Source: Paramixta manurensis (GTDB taxonomy: Bacteria > Pseudomonadota > Gammaproteobacteria > Enterobacterales > Enterobacteriaceae). From it: a DNA stretch of 64,000 nucleotides. This document shows, in pieces, positions 43,511 through 51,637 of this stretch. A program made the position numbers and the translations under genes. The DNA lies in contig NZ_CP054212.1 of assembly GCF_013285385.1 (NCBI RefSeq), forward strand, positions 3,968,001 to 4,032,000, in the 5' to 3' direction. The notes beneath the pieces were generated by a model that saw only the letters and a list, made by a program, of their open reading frames with translations, did no database searches and was not told the origin of the DNA. Position 1 is the first letter of the stretch. Each line of letters begins with the position of its first letter.

Positions 43511-44344
43511 TCACTCCCCCTTATCCACACTCATCGCCACTGCCCGGTTTTCTTCAAGAACATCTAAGCGGGTATTTAATGCCGCGCGAATTGAGTGGTA
43601 CGCCTTGCTGCCCAAAGCCAGACGGAAAGGCGGCGCATCTGCATCTGTTGCGGTAATGATCGCCTCCACTGTTTTAGCGGCATCACCATTAATAGCAATA
43701 CTTCCATTTGCCAGCCCTCTGCGCACTTCACCGGCAGGCGTGTTGTCATAACAGGCCATCGGTTCGGCCATATCTACTCCACTAGCGAAATTAGTTTCCG
43801 TCGGCCCTGGTTCGGCGATCAAAAAATCAATGCCAAATGGCGCAACTTCCTGGGCAACAGACTCAATAAATCCTTCAATACCCCATTTGGTGGCATGATA
43901 CAGGCTGAAATTTGGCCACGCCATCTGCCCGCCTTCAGATGAGATCTGAACAATACGCCCTCCTCCCTGCTGACGCAGATAGGGCAATGCTGCGCGAATA
44001 AGCTGGATCGGGCCGGTAAGATTGGTCGCAATTTGGCGGTCAATCTGCGCATCGCTAACCTCTTCCGAGGCGCCGAACAACCCGTATCCGGCGTTACTGA
44101 CCAGCACATCAATACGCATGGCGTGCCCGAACGCCTGCTGTACGACACGGCGTAGAGAGGCCGTATCCGTCATGTCGAGTAACAGGACATGCAATTGCTC
44201 ACCATATTGCGCTATCAAACTATCCAACGCGCCGGGCTTACGCAAGGTGGCGATCACGTTATCGCCGCGCGCCAGCAGACGCTCCGTCATCAATCGCCCG
44301 AGGCCGGTCGAGGTACCGGTAATAAACCACGTTTTGTTGCTCAT
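43511..44344 (-). CDS. Short-chain dehydrogenase/reductase (SDR), LysR-linked
   Basis: 277-aa classical SDR. The Rossmann dinucleotide motif TGTSTGLG is at residue 9, NAG at VSNAGYG, and the catalytic Ser-Tyr-Lys at QISSEGG and YHATKWGIEGF. Such proteins oxidise or reduce alcohols and ketones with NAD(P)H; the substrate is not predictable. The second of two adjacent ATGs is used because GGAG lies 7 bases away; the first is one codon longer. It is divergent from a LysR regulator at 44437, which most likely controls it. Confidence 0.88.
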   Translation of the reverse strand: MSNKTWFITGTSTGLGRLMTERLLARGDNVIATLRKPGALDSLIAQYGEQLHVLLLDMTDTASLRRVVQQAFGHAMRIDVLVSNAGYGLFGASEEVSDAQIDRQIATNLTGPIQLIRAALPYLRQQGGGRIVQISSEGGQMAWPNFSLYHATKWGIEGFIESVAQEVAPFGIDFLIAEPGPTETNFASGVDMAEPMACYDNTPAGEVRRGLANGSIAINGDAAKTVEAIITATDADAPPFRLALGSKAYHSIRAALNTRLDVLEENRAVAMSVDKGE

Positions 44345-44376
44345 CATTGTTCTCCACGAAAGGAATTAACCACTCA

Positions 44377-44395
44377 CATAGGTTATGGCACTATG
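44377..44395. promoter_or_regulatory. Inverted repeat in the SDR-LysR intergenic region
   Basis: CATAG-N9-CTATG at the middle of the 92-bp gap between the divergent SDR and LysR genes. It does not give the usual T-N11-A spacing, so it is only a candidate LysR site. Confidence 0.35.
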
Positions 44396-44436
44396 ATTGG
44401 TATGATAAGGCGCAACAAATTGCATAAAGAGGTGAA

Positions 44437-45339
44437 ATGAAATCACCAATTAAAAGTCCAACGCTTTCTGATCTAAAAGCGTTTATGGCGGTGGCGCAGC
44501 AACGCAGTTTTCGCCGCGCAGCCGATTTGTCTGGCGTTACCCGGTCTACGCTAAGCCATGCCATTCGTGGGCTGGAGGCGCGTCTGGGCGTTCGCTTATT
44601 GCATCGCACGACGCGCAGCGTGGCCCTGACCGAAGCCGGTGAAGAATTATTACGCCGTATTTCACCCCATCTGAGTGGCCTTGAGCAGGCGCTGGAGGAA
44701 GTTGCGGATACGCAAGGACAATTGCTTGGCACGCTACGAATTAATGGCGGCGAAGAAGCCATTCACCAATTGCTACACACCATTGTGCCGGGCTATATGG
44801 CGCGTTATCCAGGCGTGGCGCTGGACTTGGTAGTGGATGGCAAACTGGTCGATATTGTCGCCGAGGGATTTGATGCGGGTATCCGGCTGGCAGAAGATGT
44901 GCCTGCCGATATGGTGGCGGTGCGTTTTGGCGAGGATGTACGCTTCCTAACAGTCGCTGCTCCATCGTATCTGGCGCGCCATCCAGCCCCCAACGTGCCA
45001 GACGATCTGGCGCAGCATCAATGCATTCGCCAACGTCTACCCAGCGGCAAACGTTACCGCTGGGAGTTTTCCCGTCATGGGCAAAGCATCACGCTGGATG
45101 TTCCCGGAACCTTGACGTTGAACAGTTCACCATTGATGGTAGACGCAGCGATTAAAGGGCTCGGAATCGCTTATATACCAGCCGTTCATGCCCGGGCCGC
45201 GCTAAATGATGGCCGTCTGGTCACCGTTCTGGAACCCTGGTGTCCCCCCATTCCCGGCCTGTGTCTTTGGTTTCCGGCTAACCGCCATATGCCTGCCAGT
45301 TTGCGTGCGCTGATCGATATGATTAGAGAAAAATCATGA
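44437..45339 (+). CDS. LysR-family regulator divergent from SDR
   Basis: 300-aa LysR regulator of the CrgA-like group. N-terminal HTH: LSDLKAFMAVAQQRSFRRAA, then SGVTRSTLSHAIRGLEARLG. The effector domain holds LRINGGEEAIHQLLH and the AAPSYLARHP segment typical of this subgroup, which often controls adjacent short-chain dehydrogenase or quinone reductase genes. A hairpin (ATTTGCTGAT with ATCAGCGGCAAAT, 45350-45378) after the stop may end the transcript. Confidence 0.9.
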   Translation: MKSPIKSPTLSDLKAFMAVAQQRSFRRAADLSGVTRSTLSHAIRGLEARLGVRLLHRTTRSVALTEAGEELLRRISPHLSGLEQALEEVADTQGQLLGTLRINGGEEAIHQLLHTIVPGYMARYPGVALDLVVDGKLVDIVAEGFDAGIRLAEDVPADMVAVRFGEDVRFLTVAAPSYLARHPAPNVPDDLAQHQCIRQRLPSGKRYRWEFSRHGQSITLDVPGTLTLNSSPLMVDAAIKGLGIAYIPAVHARAALNDGRLVTVLEPWCPPIPGLCLWFPANRHMPASLRALIDMIREKS

Positions 45340-45461
45340 ATCAAAATCCCATTTGCTGATTATTTATCAGCGGCAAATACCAATACCCAACTCTATAAAA
45401 GAATGGGTTGGGTACCCATTACGCTATTTTAGCCATGGACCATGGCTGATTAATGATCGCG

Positions 45462-46304
45462 TTATTGTCCACGATGAGAGTTACCTTGAGCCGCGTTTGA
45501 AACCTCAGCCCATTTATCCCATGTTGCTAAACGCTCTGCATAAACTTCACGAATGATAGGCAAAGACATCGACCCCAATAACAAACGAAGAGGAGGATTA
45601 GGGGAATCCACCACGGCTAAAATAGCTTCAGAAGTCGCGTTAGGATCGCCAAACACCTCGGGAGTGAACAGCGTATATAAACTTTCACGCAATGCATCGT
45701 AATGCGTGATTGGCACCGCATGTTTGATCGACGCGTCACTCATAAAGTCAGTGGTAAATGCGCCGGGCTCAATCAGGGTAACATTGATACCAAAACTACC
45801 CACTTCCGAAGCCAGCGTCTCAGCCATACCTTCCACGGCATACTTAGATGCCTGATATAATCCGACAGTCGGGAAAGTAACCACTCCCCCGATACTCGAA
45901 ACCGGGAGTATATGGCCTCCTCCCTGGAGACGTAATAATGGCAGCGCGGCCTGAATAACGGATAATGTGCCAAAAACATTGGTCTCAAAATTCGCTCTTA
46001 CATCCTCAAGTGATACTTCTTCAACCGCACCTATAAGCCCATATCCCGCATTACTCAAAATGACGTCTAATCGACCAAAATGCTTATGTGCTTGATTAAC
46101 GACTTTAAAAACTTCACCACGGTCCGTCACGTCAAGCTGCAGGGCCAAAACAGCGTCCCCATAACTTTCGACCAATCCCGCTAAAGATTTTATATTACGT
46201 GCGGTTGCGACAACTTTATCACCACGCTGTAATGCTGCTTCGGCCCAAACGCGGCCAAATCCACGCGATGAACCGGTGATAAACCATACTTTTTGCTTAG
46301 TCAT
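45462..46304 (-). CDS. Short-chain dehydrogenase/reductase (SDR), TetR-linked
   Basis: 280-aa classical SDR. Rossmann motif ITGSSRGFGR, DVTDRG, LSNAGYG, and catalytic Ser-Tyr-Lys at LPVSSIGG and YQASKYAVEGM. It resembles the SDR at 43511 in length and domain plan (C-terminal LGSM.. and ALSRL-type regions), but is not close enough to call a recent duplicate by eye. AAGGA 7 bases before ATG at 46304 fixes the start. It is divergent from the TetR gene at 46430 across a doubled palindromic operator. Confidence 0.88.
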   Translation of the reverse strand: MTKQKVWFITGSSRGFGRVWAEAALQRGDKVVATARNIKSLAGLVESYGDAVLALQLDVTDRGEVFKVVNQAHKHFGRLDVILSNAGYGLIGAVEEVSLEDVRANFETNVFGTLSVIQAALPLLRLQGGGHILPVSSIGGVVTFPTVGLYQASKYAVEGMAETLASEVGSFGINVTLIEPGAFTTDFMSDASIKHAVPITHYDALRESLYTLFTPEVFGDPNATSEAILAVVDSPNPPLRLLLGSMSLPIIREVYAERLATWDKWAEVSNAAQGNSHRGQ

Positions 46305-46375
46305 TGCAGAATCCTTGTGAATAAAGGGTGGGATGAGCAAACTAGAGCAGTAAGATTTTATGGAAACAAAAATAC

Positions 46376-46410
46376 TGCAGTCACTGCATAAATATATTGC
46401 AGTGACTGCA
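46376..46410. promoter_or_regulatory. Doubled 13-bp palindromic operator
   Basis: Two near-identical self-complementary sites, TGCAGTCACTGCA (46376-46388) and TGCAGTGACTGCA (46398-46410), lie 22 bp apart centre to centre, two helical turns. They are in the divergent SDR-TetR promoter region. This is the expected form for cooperative binding of two TetR dimers on one DNA face. Confidence 0.8.
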
Positions 46411-46429
46411 AAAATACAAGGTATGATCT

Positions 46430-47056
46430 ATGGCACGAACCTCTAACACTGAACCAGAACAGCCCCGCAAAGAAGGTCTTCGTGAACGAAAACGACGCGA
46501 AACGCTACAGCGTATTGCCGAAACGGGCCTAAAACTGTTCCTGGAACTGGGCTACGACGCCACCACGCTGGAAGCGATAGCCGCCGCTTCAGGTATCTCT
46601 CCGCGCACCTTTTTTCATTATTTCAAGACCAAGGATGAAATTTTACAGTACTGGCAAGGTGAAGAATTTTTTGAGGCTTTACGCCCATTGATGTTAGAAG
46701 AATCAACACAACAAGCTCCGTTAGATGCTGCGTTTAATTGTCTTTTGAAGCTTACCGAGTTGTACGAAGATGAGCGTTCAATCATGGTCGATCGCATCAT
46801 GCAATCAAGCAATACGCTCAAGCTACGCAAGCAAACCCTGTTTGTTGAAATGGAAGAAGGGGTATTTACCGCCCTTATTGAATTATGGCCCGAGCCAGGT
46901 TCTCGCCCCGCGTTGAAAATAGCGGCGATGGTGGCAATTGGCACGATGCGTTTAGCGGTGGAGGAATGGCGGAGAGAAAGTGGTCAGCGCCCTCTGGCTT
47001 ACCACTTCAGGGCCACATTTGCGCTATTGAATCGTGTTGGTATTGCCGCGATCTAA
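46430..47056 (+). CDS. TetR-family regulator divergent from SDR
   Basis: 208-aa TetR/AcrR regulator. HTH region RETLQRIAETGLKLFLELG, then TLEAIAAASGISPRTFFHYFKTKDEI, a canonical TetR DNA-binding signature. The C-terminal domain is a generic all-helical ligand pocket. It very likely binds the doubled operator at 46376-46410 and represses itself and the divergent SDR. The ligand is unknown. An AhpD-like gene follows after a 185-bp gap that may hold a broken ORF. Confidence 0.9.
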   Translation: MARTSNTEPEQPRKEGLRERKRRETLQRIAETGLKLFLELGYDATTLEAIAAASGISPRTFFHYFKTKDEILQYWQGEEFFEALRPLMLEESTQQAPLDAAFNCLLKLTELYEDERSIMVDRIMQSSNTLKLRKQTLFVEMEEGVFTALIELWPEPGSRPALKIAAMVAIGTMRLAVEEWRRESGQRPLAYHFRATFALLNRVGIAAI

Positions 47057-47060
47057 ATCC

Positions 47061-47231
47061 GTTTCGTTCTTCGCTGATACAACTTGGCCCATACAAAATA
47101 CCCGTTTTTGGCTCTATTACCTTAGTCCATTAGGCGACATTATCGAACGCGAACAGGAAGTTTACGGCGGGCGATCGCCAGAAGTCATCACGTGCAGGCG
47201 CGGAATGCGGCCCGTTTGGTTCTCTCAATAA
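47061..47231 (+). pseudogene. Possible C-terminal remnant of an unidentified protein
   Basis: The frame reads SFFADTTWPIQNTRFWLYY, then LSPLGDIIEREQEVYGG and RRGMRPVWFSQ, then stop. The composition and codon use are protein-like, but no start with ribosome site exists and it begins inside the TetR end. It may be the tail of a decayed gene once upstream of the AhpD-like gene. No family recognised, and chance coding is possible. Confidence 0.25.
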
Positions 47232-47241
47232 GGTAAATAAC

Positions 47242-47721
47242 ATGAGTCAACGTCTGGATTATTTTAAAGTTTCCCCGGCACTGGCAAAAAAATATCTCGA
47301 TTTCAGCACCTCATTGCGCACGGTGCCGGTGATTAGCGAAGTGTCTGATTTAGTGACTATCCGCGCCTCACAAATCAATGGCTGCGGCTTCTGTCTGGAT
47401 ATGCATGTAAAGGAAGCGAAGATTCACGGGGAGCGTGAACTGCGTTTGCACCATATCGCGATCTGGCGCGAATCCACACTGTTTTCCCCGCGTGAACGCG
47501 CGGCGCTCGCCTGGACCGAAGCGCTCACCACGCTTTCACCACATGGCGTTTCCGATGCGGTGTATACCCAGGTACGTGAACAATTCACCGAGCGCGAGAT
47601 TTCCGATCTCACCTTCCTGGTGGTGGGGATTAATGGCTGGAACCGTCTGAGCGTCGCCTTTCAGACCGTTCCAGGATCCTCTGATGCCGCGTTTGGCCTT
47701 GATAAAGCCGGGCTAAATTAA
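47242..47721 (+). CDS. AhpD-like carboxymuconolactone decarboxylase-family protein
   Basis: 159-aa all-helical protein of the CMD/AhpD superfamily. The redox pair CGFC is visible in INGCGFCLDMHVKEA (about residues 46-60), the thiol active site of alkylhydroperoxidase-like members. These proteins reduce peroxides or act as general thiol oxidoreductases. AAGGTAAATAAC precedes the ATG. It may extend the TetR-SDR stress module to its left, but it has its own gap. Confidence 0.88.
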   Translation: MSQRLDYFKVSPALAKKYLDFSTSLRTVPVISEVSDLVTIRASQINGCGFCLDMHVKEAKIHGERELRLHHIAIWRESTLFSPRERAALAWTEALTTLSPHGVSDAVYTQVREQFTEREISDLTFLVVGINGWNRLSVAFQTVPGSSDAAFGLDKAGLN

Positions 47722-47780
47722 GCCGCGCTGCAATCATCCTGCTGCCAGGCCGATACTTACAGTGAAGTTGGCGGCGAGAA

Positions 47781-48590
47781 TTATTTGCCATCCCAGGCTT
47801 TTAAGTTCGCCGCGCGCGTTTGTAATTTCTGTTGCGACGAGAGTTTGTTATACCCATCGGCAAGGCCGCTTTCCCAATCACCATACAACGGGTTAGGCAA
47901 TATAATAAATTGGGTGCCAAACAACCGATGGTTCTGACTTACAAAGCTGCGGCGCTGCGGGTTGCCTTGGTGCCAGGTCGCGCCGCCGAAATCATTCAGG
48001 TTATCGCCGATATACAGCACAACGTTGTAGCCTTCGGCCTTAATCGCGTCAAAGCGCGTCTGCTTATTGGAACTGTCGCTACTCAGACGTACGGTTTTCT
48101 GATTAACGCCCGGAAAGCCAAGGCGCTGTAGGTTCTCAACCGTGGCGGCGTAATCGTTTTTACTACGATTCGAAACATAGAACATGGTACCGCCGTGGCT
48201 ATTAACATATTGCGCGAAACTGACAGCGCCGGGGATCGCCGTCGCCTGACGCGCCTGCGTCCAACGAGACCAGGTATCATCCGCAAACGGCTTACCGGCT
48301 TTGACTTGCCACGCGCTATAGGCACTGTTATCAATCATGGTTTCATCCAGATCGACCACCACCGCTTTCGGTTTCCCGGTCAGCGATGGCGCGTTATCGA
48401 AGGCGAGCGTGGCAAAGTTAAACGCCTGATATGCCAGCGCCTGATATTCGCCCGATTGTTGGAACCAGTTTAACGCCATCACCGATTGTTGATTGAGCTG
48501 GTCGGTTGCCTGCTGCTCAGCATTTTGCGCACAACCAGCCAGCGTCAACAGCATCACTACCGATGCGCCACAGAGCGAAACTTTGTTCAT
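47781..48590 (-). CDS. Acid phosphatase lipoprotein (HAD, class C / lipoprotein e(P4)-like)
   Basis: 269-aa predicted lipoprotein. A short signal peptide ends in the lipobox LTLAGC with Cys20. The HAD domain shows the class C acid phosphatase motif VVDLDETMIDN (DDDD-type phosphatase, first Asp as nucleophile) and later YVSNRSK and LYIGDNLNDFG. Haemophilus e(P4) is the family model: an outer-membrane phosphatase that dephosphorylates nucleotides such as NMN for uptake. The ATG at 48590 is chosen, because the purine-rich AAAAGGA is 8 bases away; a longer frame (48599) lacks a site. Confidence 0.9.
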   Translation of the reverse strand: MNKVSLCGASVVMLLTLAGCAQNAEQQATDQLNQQSVMALNWFQQSGEYQALAYQAFNFATLAFDNAPSLTGKPKAVVVDLDETMIDNSAYSAWQVKAGKPFADDTWSRWTQARQATAIPGAVSFAQYVNSHGGTMFYVSNRSKNDYAATVENLQRLGFPGVNQKTVRLSSDSSNKQTRFDAIKAEGYNVVLYIGDNLNDFGGATWHQGNPQRRSFVSQNHRLFGTQFIILPNPLYGDWESGLADGYNKLSSQQKLQTRAANLKAWDGK

Positions 48591-48732
48591 TTTTTTCATC
48601 CTTTTTGCTCTCAACGGAAAGGGAAAAGCATTGTCACAATGACGCCGCCACAAAAAGCTTTAAAAATGTAGCATTTAACGCGTAACGTATCGGGAACAAA
48701 TCGTCAGAAATGCGTGTTGGGAGAAAAAATGT

Positions 48733-49449
48733 ATGCATAGCGCGACACATTCACGCTCTTCTGCCCTGCTGGACTCGTTAGGTTGGGTAGAACATGCGTT
48801 TTTACCGGCAGGTGAAAGACCGGCGGAACACACCGCCTTTGCGCATCAACGCCACACCGCTACCGTGGTACTCGATGCCGAAGCCTTCCCGCCCAAAAGT
48901 CATGAAGCCGATGGCGTCATTAGCATCACCACACGCCCGGTCGCGGTGTATACCGCCGATTGTCTGCCCATTTTAATTGCCGATACGCGTCAACGTCACG
49001 TCGCGGCAGTACATGCCGGACTGAAAGGCGCACTGGCTGGCGTGATAGGTAGCGCGGTGGAGCGTCTGCTCACGCTTGGCGCCACCGCAGATAGCCTATA
49101 CGCGGCGATCGGCCCGGCAATCGGGCCATGCTGTTACGAATTAGGCCGCGATGTGCTGGATAAGATGCAGGAGAATCCACGGGTGATCACGCCAACGTGG
49201 CAGGAGATGCAGCCGCTTAATCCACACGCGGTTCGTCCACAGGCCTGCGGCAATAATAGCGGTGTTTGGTTTGATTTAGCCGGGCTAGGTCGACAAATGC
49301 TGCAACAGGCCGGTATTCCTGCCCGGCAAATTGATGTCCTTGAGGTTTGTACCTATTGCATGGCGGAACCCAATGCCAGCTACCGGCGCAATACGCATTT
49401 TAACCACGGTTATGCATCGCGTTTTTCTTGGATTGGACGGCGAGATTAA
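48733..49449 (+). CDS. Laccase-domain (YfiH/PgeF-like) protein
   Basis: 238-aa protein of the multicopper-polyphenol-oxidase-like (DUF152, LACC1/YfiH) family. The zinc- or copper-binding His-Cys-His triad is present in ADGVISI, YTADCLPIL and VHAGLKGA, followed by IGPAIGPCCYELG and RNTHFNH near the end. Family members act as purine nucleoside phosphorylase/adenosine deaminase, or in peptidoglycan editing (PgeF). E. coli yfiH sits beside rluD and clpB, not here, so this is probably a second, divergent copy. Divergent from the acid phosphatase; both could belong to nucleoside scavenging. Confidence 0.88.
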   Translation: MHSATHSRSSALLDSLGWVEHAFLPAGERPAEHTAFAHQRHTATVVLDAEAFPPKSHEADGVISITTRPVAVYTADCLPILIADTRQRHVAAVHAGLKGALAGVIGSAVERLLTLGATADSLYAAIGPAIGPCCYELGRDVLDKMQENPRVITPTWQEMQPLNPHAVRPQACGNNSGVWFDLAGLGRQMLQQAGIPARQIDVLEVCTYCMAEPNASYRRNTHFNHGYASRFSWIGRRD

Positions 49450-49461
49450 GTGAAAGAAGCT

Positions 49462-49490
49462 GGGGCCGGTGAAACCCGGCCCCCGCTGTT
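49462..49490. terminator. Terminator between laccase-domain gene and idnT
   Basis: GGGGCCGG / CCGGCCCC stem, then GCTGTTTTG on the plus strand. Between convergent stops. Confidence 0.7.
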
Positions 49491-49494
49491 TTGA

Positions 49495-50814
49495 TTAGTG
49501 AATTATCACGTTGAGGATCAATACACCTGCCAGGCCAAGGAAAGAGATCAAGGTTTCCAGCACCGTCCAGGTTTTCAGCGTATCAACCACGCTTAGATTG
49601 AAATACCCTTTGAACAGCCAGAACCCCGGATCGTTAACGTGTGACGCGATCACACTCCCCGAGCCGACCGCCAGCACCATCAACGCCGGATCGGTATGGG
49701 TCACGGCGATAATCGGCGTGACAATCCCGGCAGTAGTAATGGCGGCAACCGTTGCCGAGCCCAACGCCACACGCAGCATCGCCGCTACCGTCCAGCACAT
49801 CAATAAGGGCGACAGCGAAGAGCCTTTCATCATATCCGCGATATAGTTGCCAACGCCGCTATCCACCAGCACCTGTTTAAAGGCACCGCCGCCGGCGATA
49901 ATAAACACGATCATCGCGATCGCGCCAATTGAATCACCGCAGATGTCCATCACTTCGTCCATCTTACGACCATTACGCAGCCCGAGGGTAAACACCGCCA
50001 CCACAATCGCAATAAACAGCGCAACCGCCGGGTTCCCGACAAACTCGAAGAATTGGCGTACGGCATTTTCTTTCGGCATCGTCAGTTCGCACACGGCCGA
50101 AATTGCCATCAGGATCACCGGGATTATTGCCGCGAAGATACTGATCCAGAAGCCCGGCATCTCCTCTTCTTTGAAGATGGTCGGATTGAATAACCCTTCC
50201 GGCGGCTTTCTTTCAAAGCTTTTCAAAAAGCGCGAGAAGATCGGCCCGGCGATGATCACCGTAGGAATGGTAATGATCATGCCATACAGCAAGGTGGTGC
50301 CGAGGTTAGCGTTAAAGATGGTGGCAATCGCCGTTGGGCCGGGATGCGGCGGCAGGAAGCAGTGTGTCACCGACAGGGCTGCAACCATAGGTACGCCGAC
50401 ATACAGCAACGGCATTTGTGCCGCCGCCACGATGGTAAACACCAGCGGAAGCAATAGAACAAAACCGACTTCATAAAACATGGCCAGACCAACAATCAAG
50501 CCGGTTAACACCAATGCCCATTGCAGATGTTTTTTACCAAATGCGGCAATCAGCGTTGTGGCGACGCGCTGCGCCGCGCCAGTGTCTGAGACCAGTCTTC
50601 CAAGCATGGCGCCAAAACCCAAGATCATCGCCAGCCCGCCCAGCGTACTGCCAATGCCTTTCTGGATCGAGGCCACCACTTCCAACGGCGTCATACCTTC
50701 GGCCACCCCGACAATCGCCGAGACGAAGACCAGAGCAATAAAACCGTTGACCTTGAAGACAATCATCAACACCAGTAATAACACGACGCCTATCGCTATT
50801 ATTGTAATTGGCAT
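49495..50814 (-). CDS. idnT: L-idonate/gluconate:H+ symporter
   Basis: 439-aa GntP-family permease with 12-14 membrane segments. The family block VTHCFLPPHPGPTAIATIFNANLGT and the tail VIASHVNDPGFWLFKGYFNL are very close to E. coli IdnT. It imports L-idonate, 5-ketogluconate or gluconate by proton symport. It is the last gene of idnD-idnO-idnT, 45 bp after idnO. Confidence 0.94.
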   Translation of the reverse strand: MPITIIAIGVVLLLVLMIVFKVNGFIALVFVSAIVGVAEGMTPLEVVASIQKGIGSTLGGLAMILGFGAMLGRLVSDTGAAQRVATTLIAAFGKKHLQWALVLTGLIVGLAMFYEVGFVLLLPLVFTIVAAAQMPLLYVGVPMVAALSVTHCFLPPHPGPTAIATIFNANLGTTLLYGMIITIPTVIIAGPIFSRFLKSFERKPPEGLFNPTIFKEEEMPGFWISIFAAIIPVILMAISAVCELTMPKENAVRQFFEFVGNPAVALFIAIVVAVFTLGLRNGRKMDEVMDICGDSIGAIAMIVFIIAGGGAFKQVLVDSGVGNYIADMMKGSSLSPLLMCWTVAAMLRVALGSATVAAITTAGIVTPIIAVTHTDPALMVLAVGSGSVIASHVNDPGFWLFKGYFNLSVVDTLKTWTVLETLISFLGLAGVLILNVIIH

Positions 50815-50859
50815 GTTGGTTTCCTTTTAGGATGTACAGGTGATAAAAAATCTAGTTGT

Positions 50860-51624
50860 TTACACGGCAACACGCATGCCGCCATCGACAAAAAGCAGGT
50901 GGCCGTTCACAAAATCAGCCGCTTTTGAGGCCAGAAACACCGCCGCGCCAATCAATTCCTGTGGATCGCCCCAACGAGCGGCGGGCGTCCGTTTGGTGAG
51001 CCAGGCAGTAAAGTCGGCATCATCGGCCAGCGCCTGGGTCATCTCCGTTTTGAAATAACCCGGCGCAATACCATTGACTTGGATATTGTGACGCGCCAAT
51101 TCGACGCACATGCCGCGAGTCAGCATCGTGACTGCGCCTTTCGAGGCTGCATAGGGCGTGATAGTGTCGCGGCCTAGCTCGCTTTGCATTGAGCCGATAT
51201 TGATAATTTTCCCTTGCTTGCGCGCCACCATTTTGCGTGCCACGGCCTGCGAGACGAGGAACACCGCGGTTTGATTGACGGCGATGACCTCATTCCAGTC
51301 TTGTTCCGGAAACTCTAAAAATGGCCGACGGCGCTGAATACCAGCGTTGTTCACCAAAATATCAATGGCGCCAATCTCTTCCTCAATACGTTCGACCGCC
51401 GCCTGCACCGCCGATGATTGCGTCACATCAAACGCCAGCGCATGCGCACGATGCCCGTCATCACGCAGTTGCGCCGCCGCCCGTTCCGCGCCCTGTTGAG
51501 TAGTGGCATTAATAATTACTTCTGCGCCAGCTTCCGCCAGCCCGCGCGCCAGTAAAAAACCGATACCACGACCGGATCCGGTTACCAGCGCACGTTTATT
51601 CTCTAACGAAAAAAGAGCACTCAT
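50860..51624 (-). CDS. idnO: Gluconate 5-dehydrogenase (5-keto-D-gluconate reductase)
   Basis: 254-aa classical SDR that reduces 5-ketogluconate to D-gluconate with NADPH. Motifs: VTGSGRGIGFLLARG, NNAGIQRRRPF, and PYAASKGAV with Tyr-Lys; the C-terminus VNGHLLFVDGGM matches IdnO. Part of the L-idonate pathway that feeds gluconate to gluconate kinase and the Entner-Doudoroff or pentose phosphate route. Second gene of the operon. Confidence 0.94.
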   Translation of the reverse strand: MSALFSLENKRALVTGSGRGIGFLLARGLAEAGAEVIINATTQQGAERAAAQLRDDGHRAHALAFDVTQSSAVQAAVERIEEEIGAIDILVNNAGIQRRRPFLEFPEQDWNEVIAVNQTAVFLVSQAVARKMVARKQGKIINIGSMQSELGRDTITPYAASKGAVTMLTRGMCVELARHNIQVNGIAPGYFKTEMTQALADDADFTAWLTKRTPAARWGDPQELIGAAVFLASKAADFVNGHLLFVDGGMRVAV

Positions 51625-51637
51625 TTGTTTGTCATCC

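Noticed and set aside
44377..44395. Classical LysR T-N11-A box in the SDR-LysR gap
   Set aside because: The inverted repeat CATAG-N9-CTATG does not give T-N11-A spacing; kept only as a weak candidate.
45353..45556. 67-aa ORF between LysR and the second SDR
   Set aside because: It overlaps the SDR 3' end and spans hairpins (TACCCAAC/GTTGGGTA and GCCATGGACCATGGC); no ribosome site or homology.
49847..50476. 209-aa open frame antisense to idnT
   Set aside because: Rich in Ser/Thr/Pro/Ile as expected from the reverse strand of a membrane-protein gene; no start site and no family.
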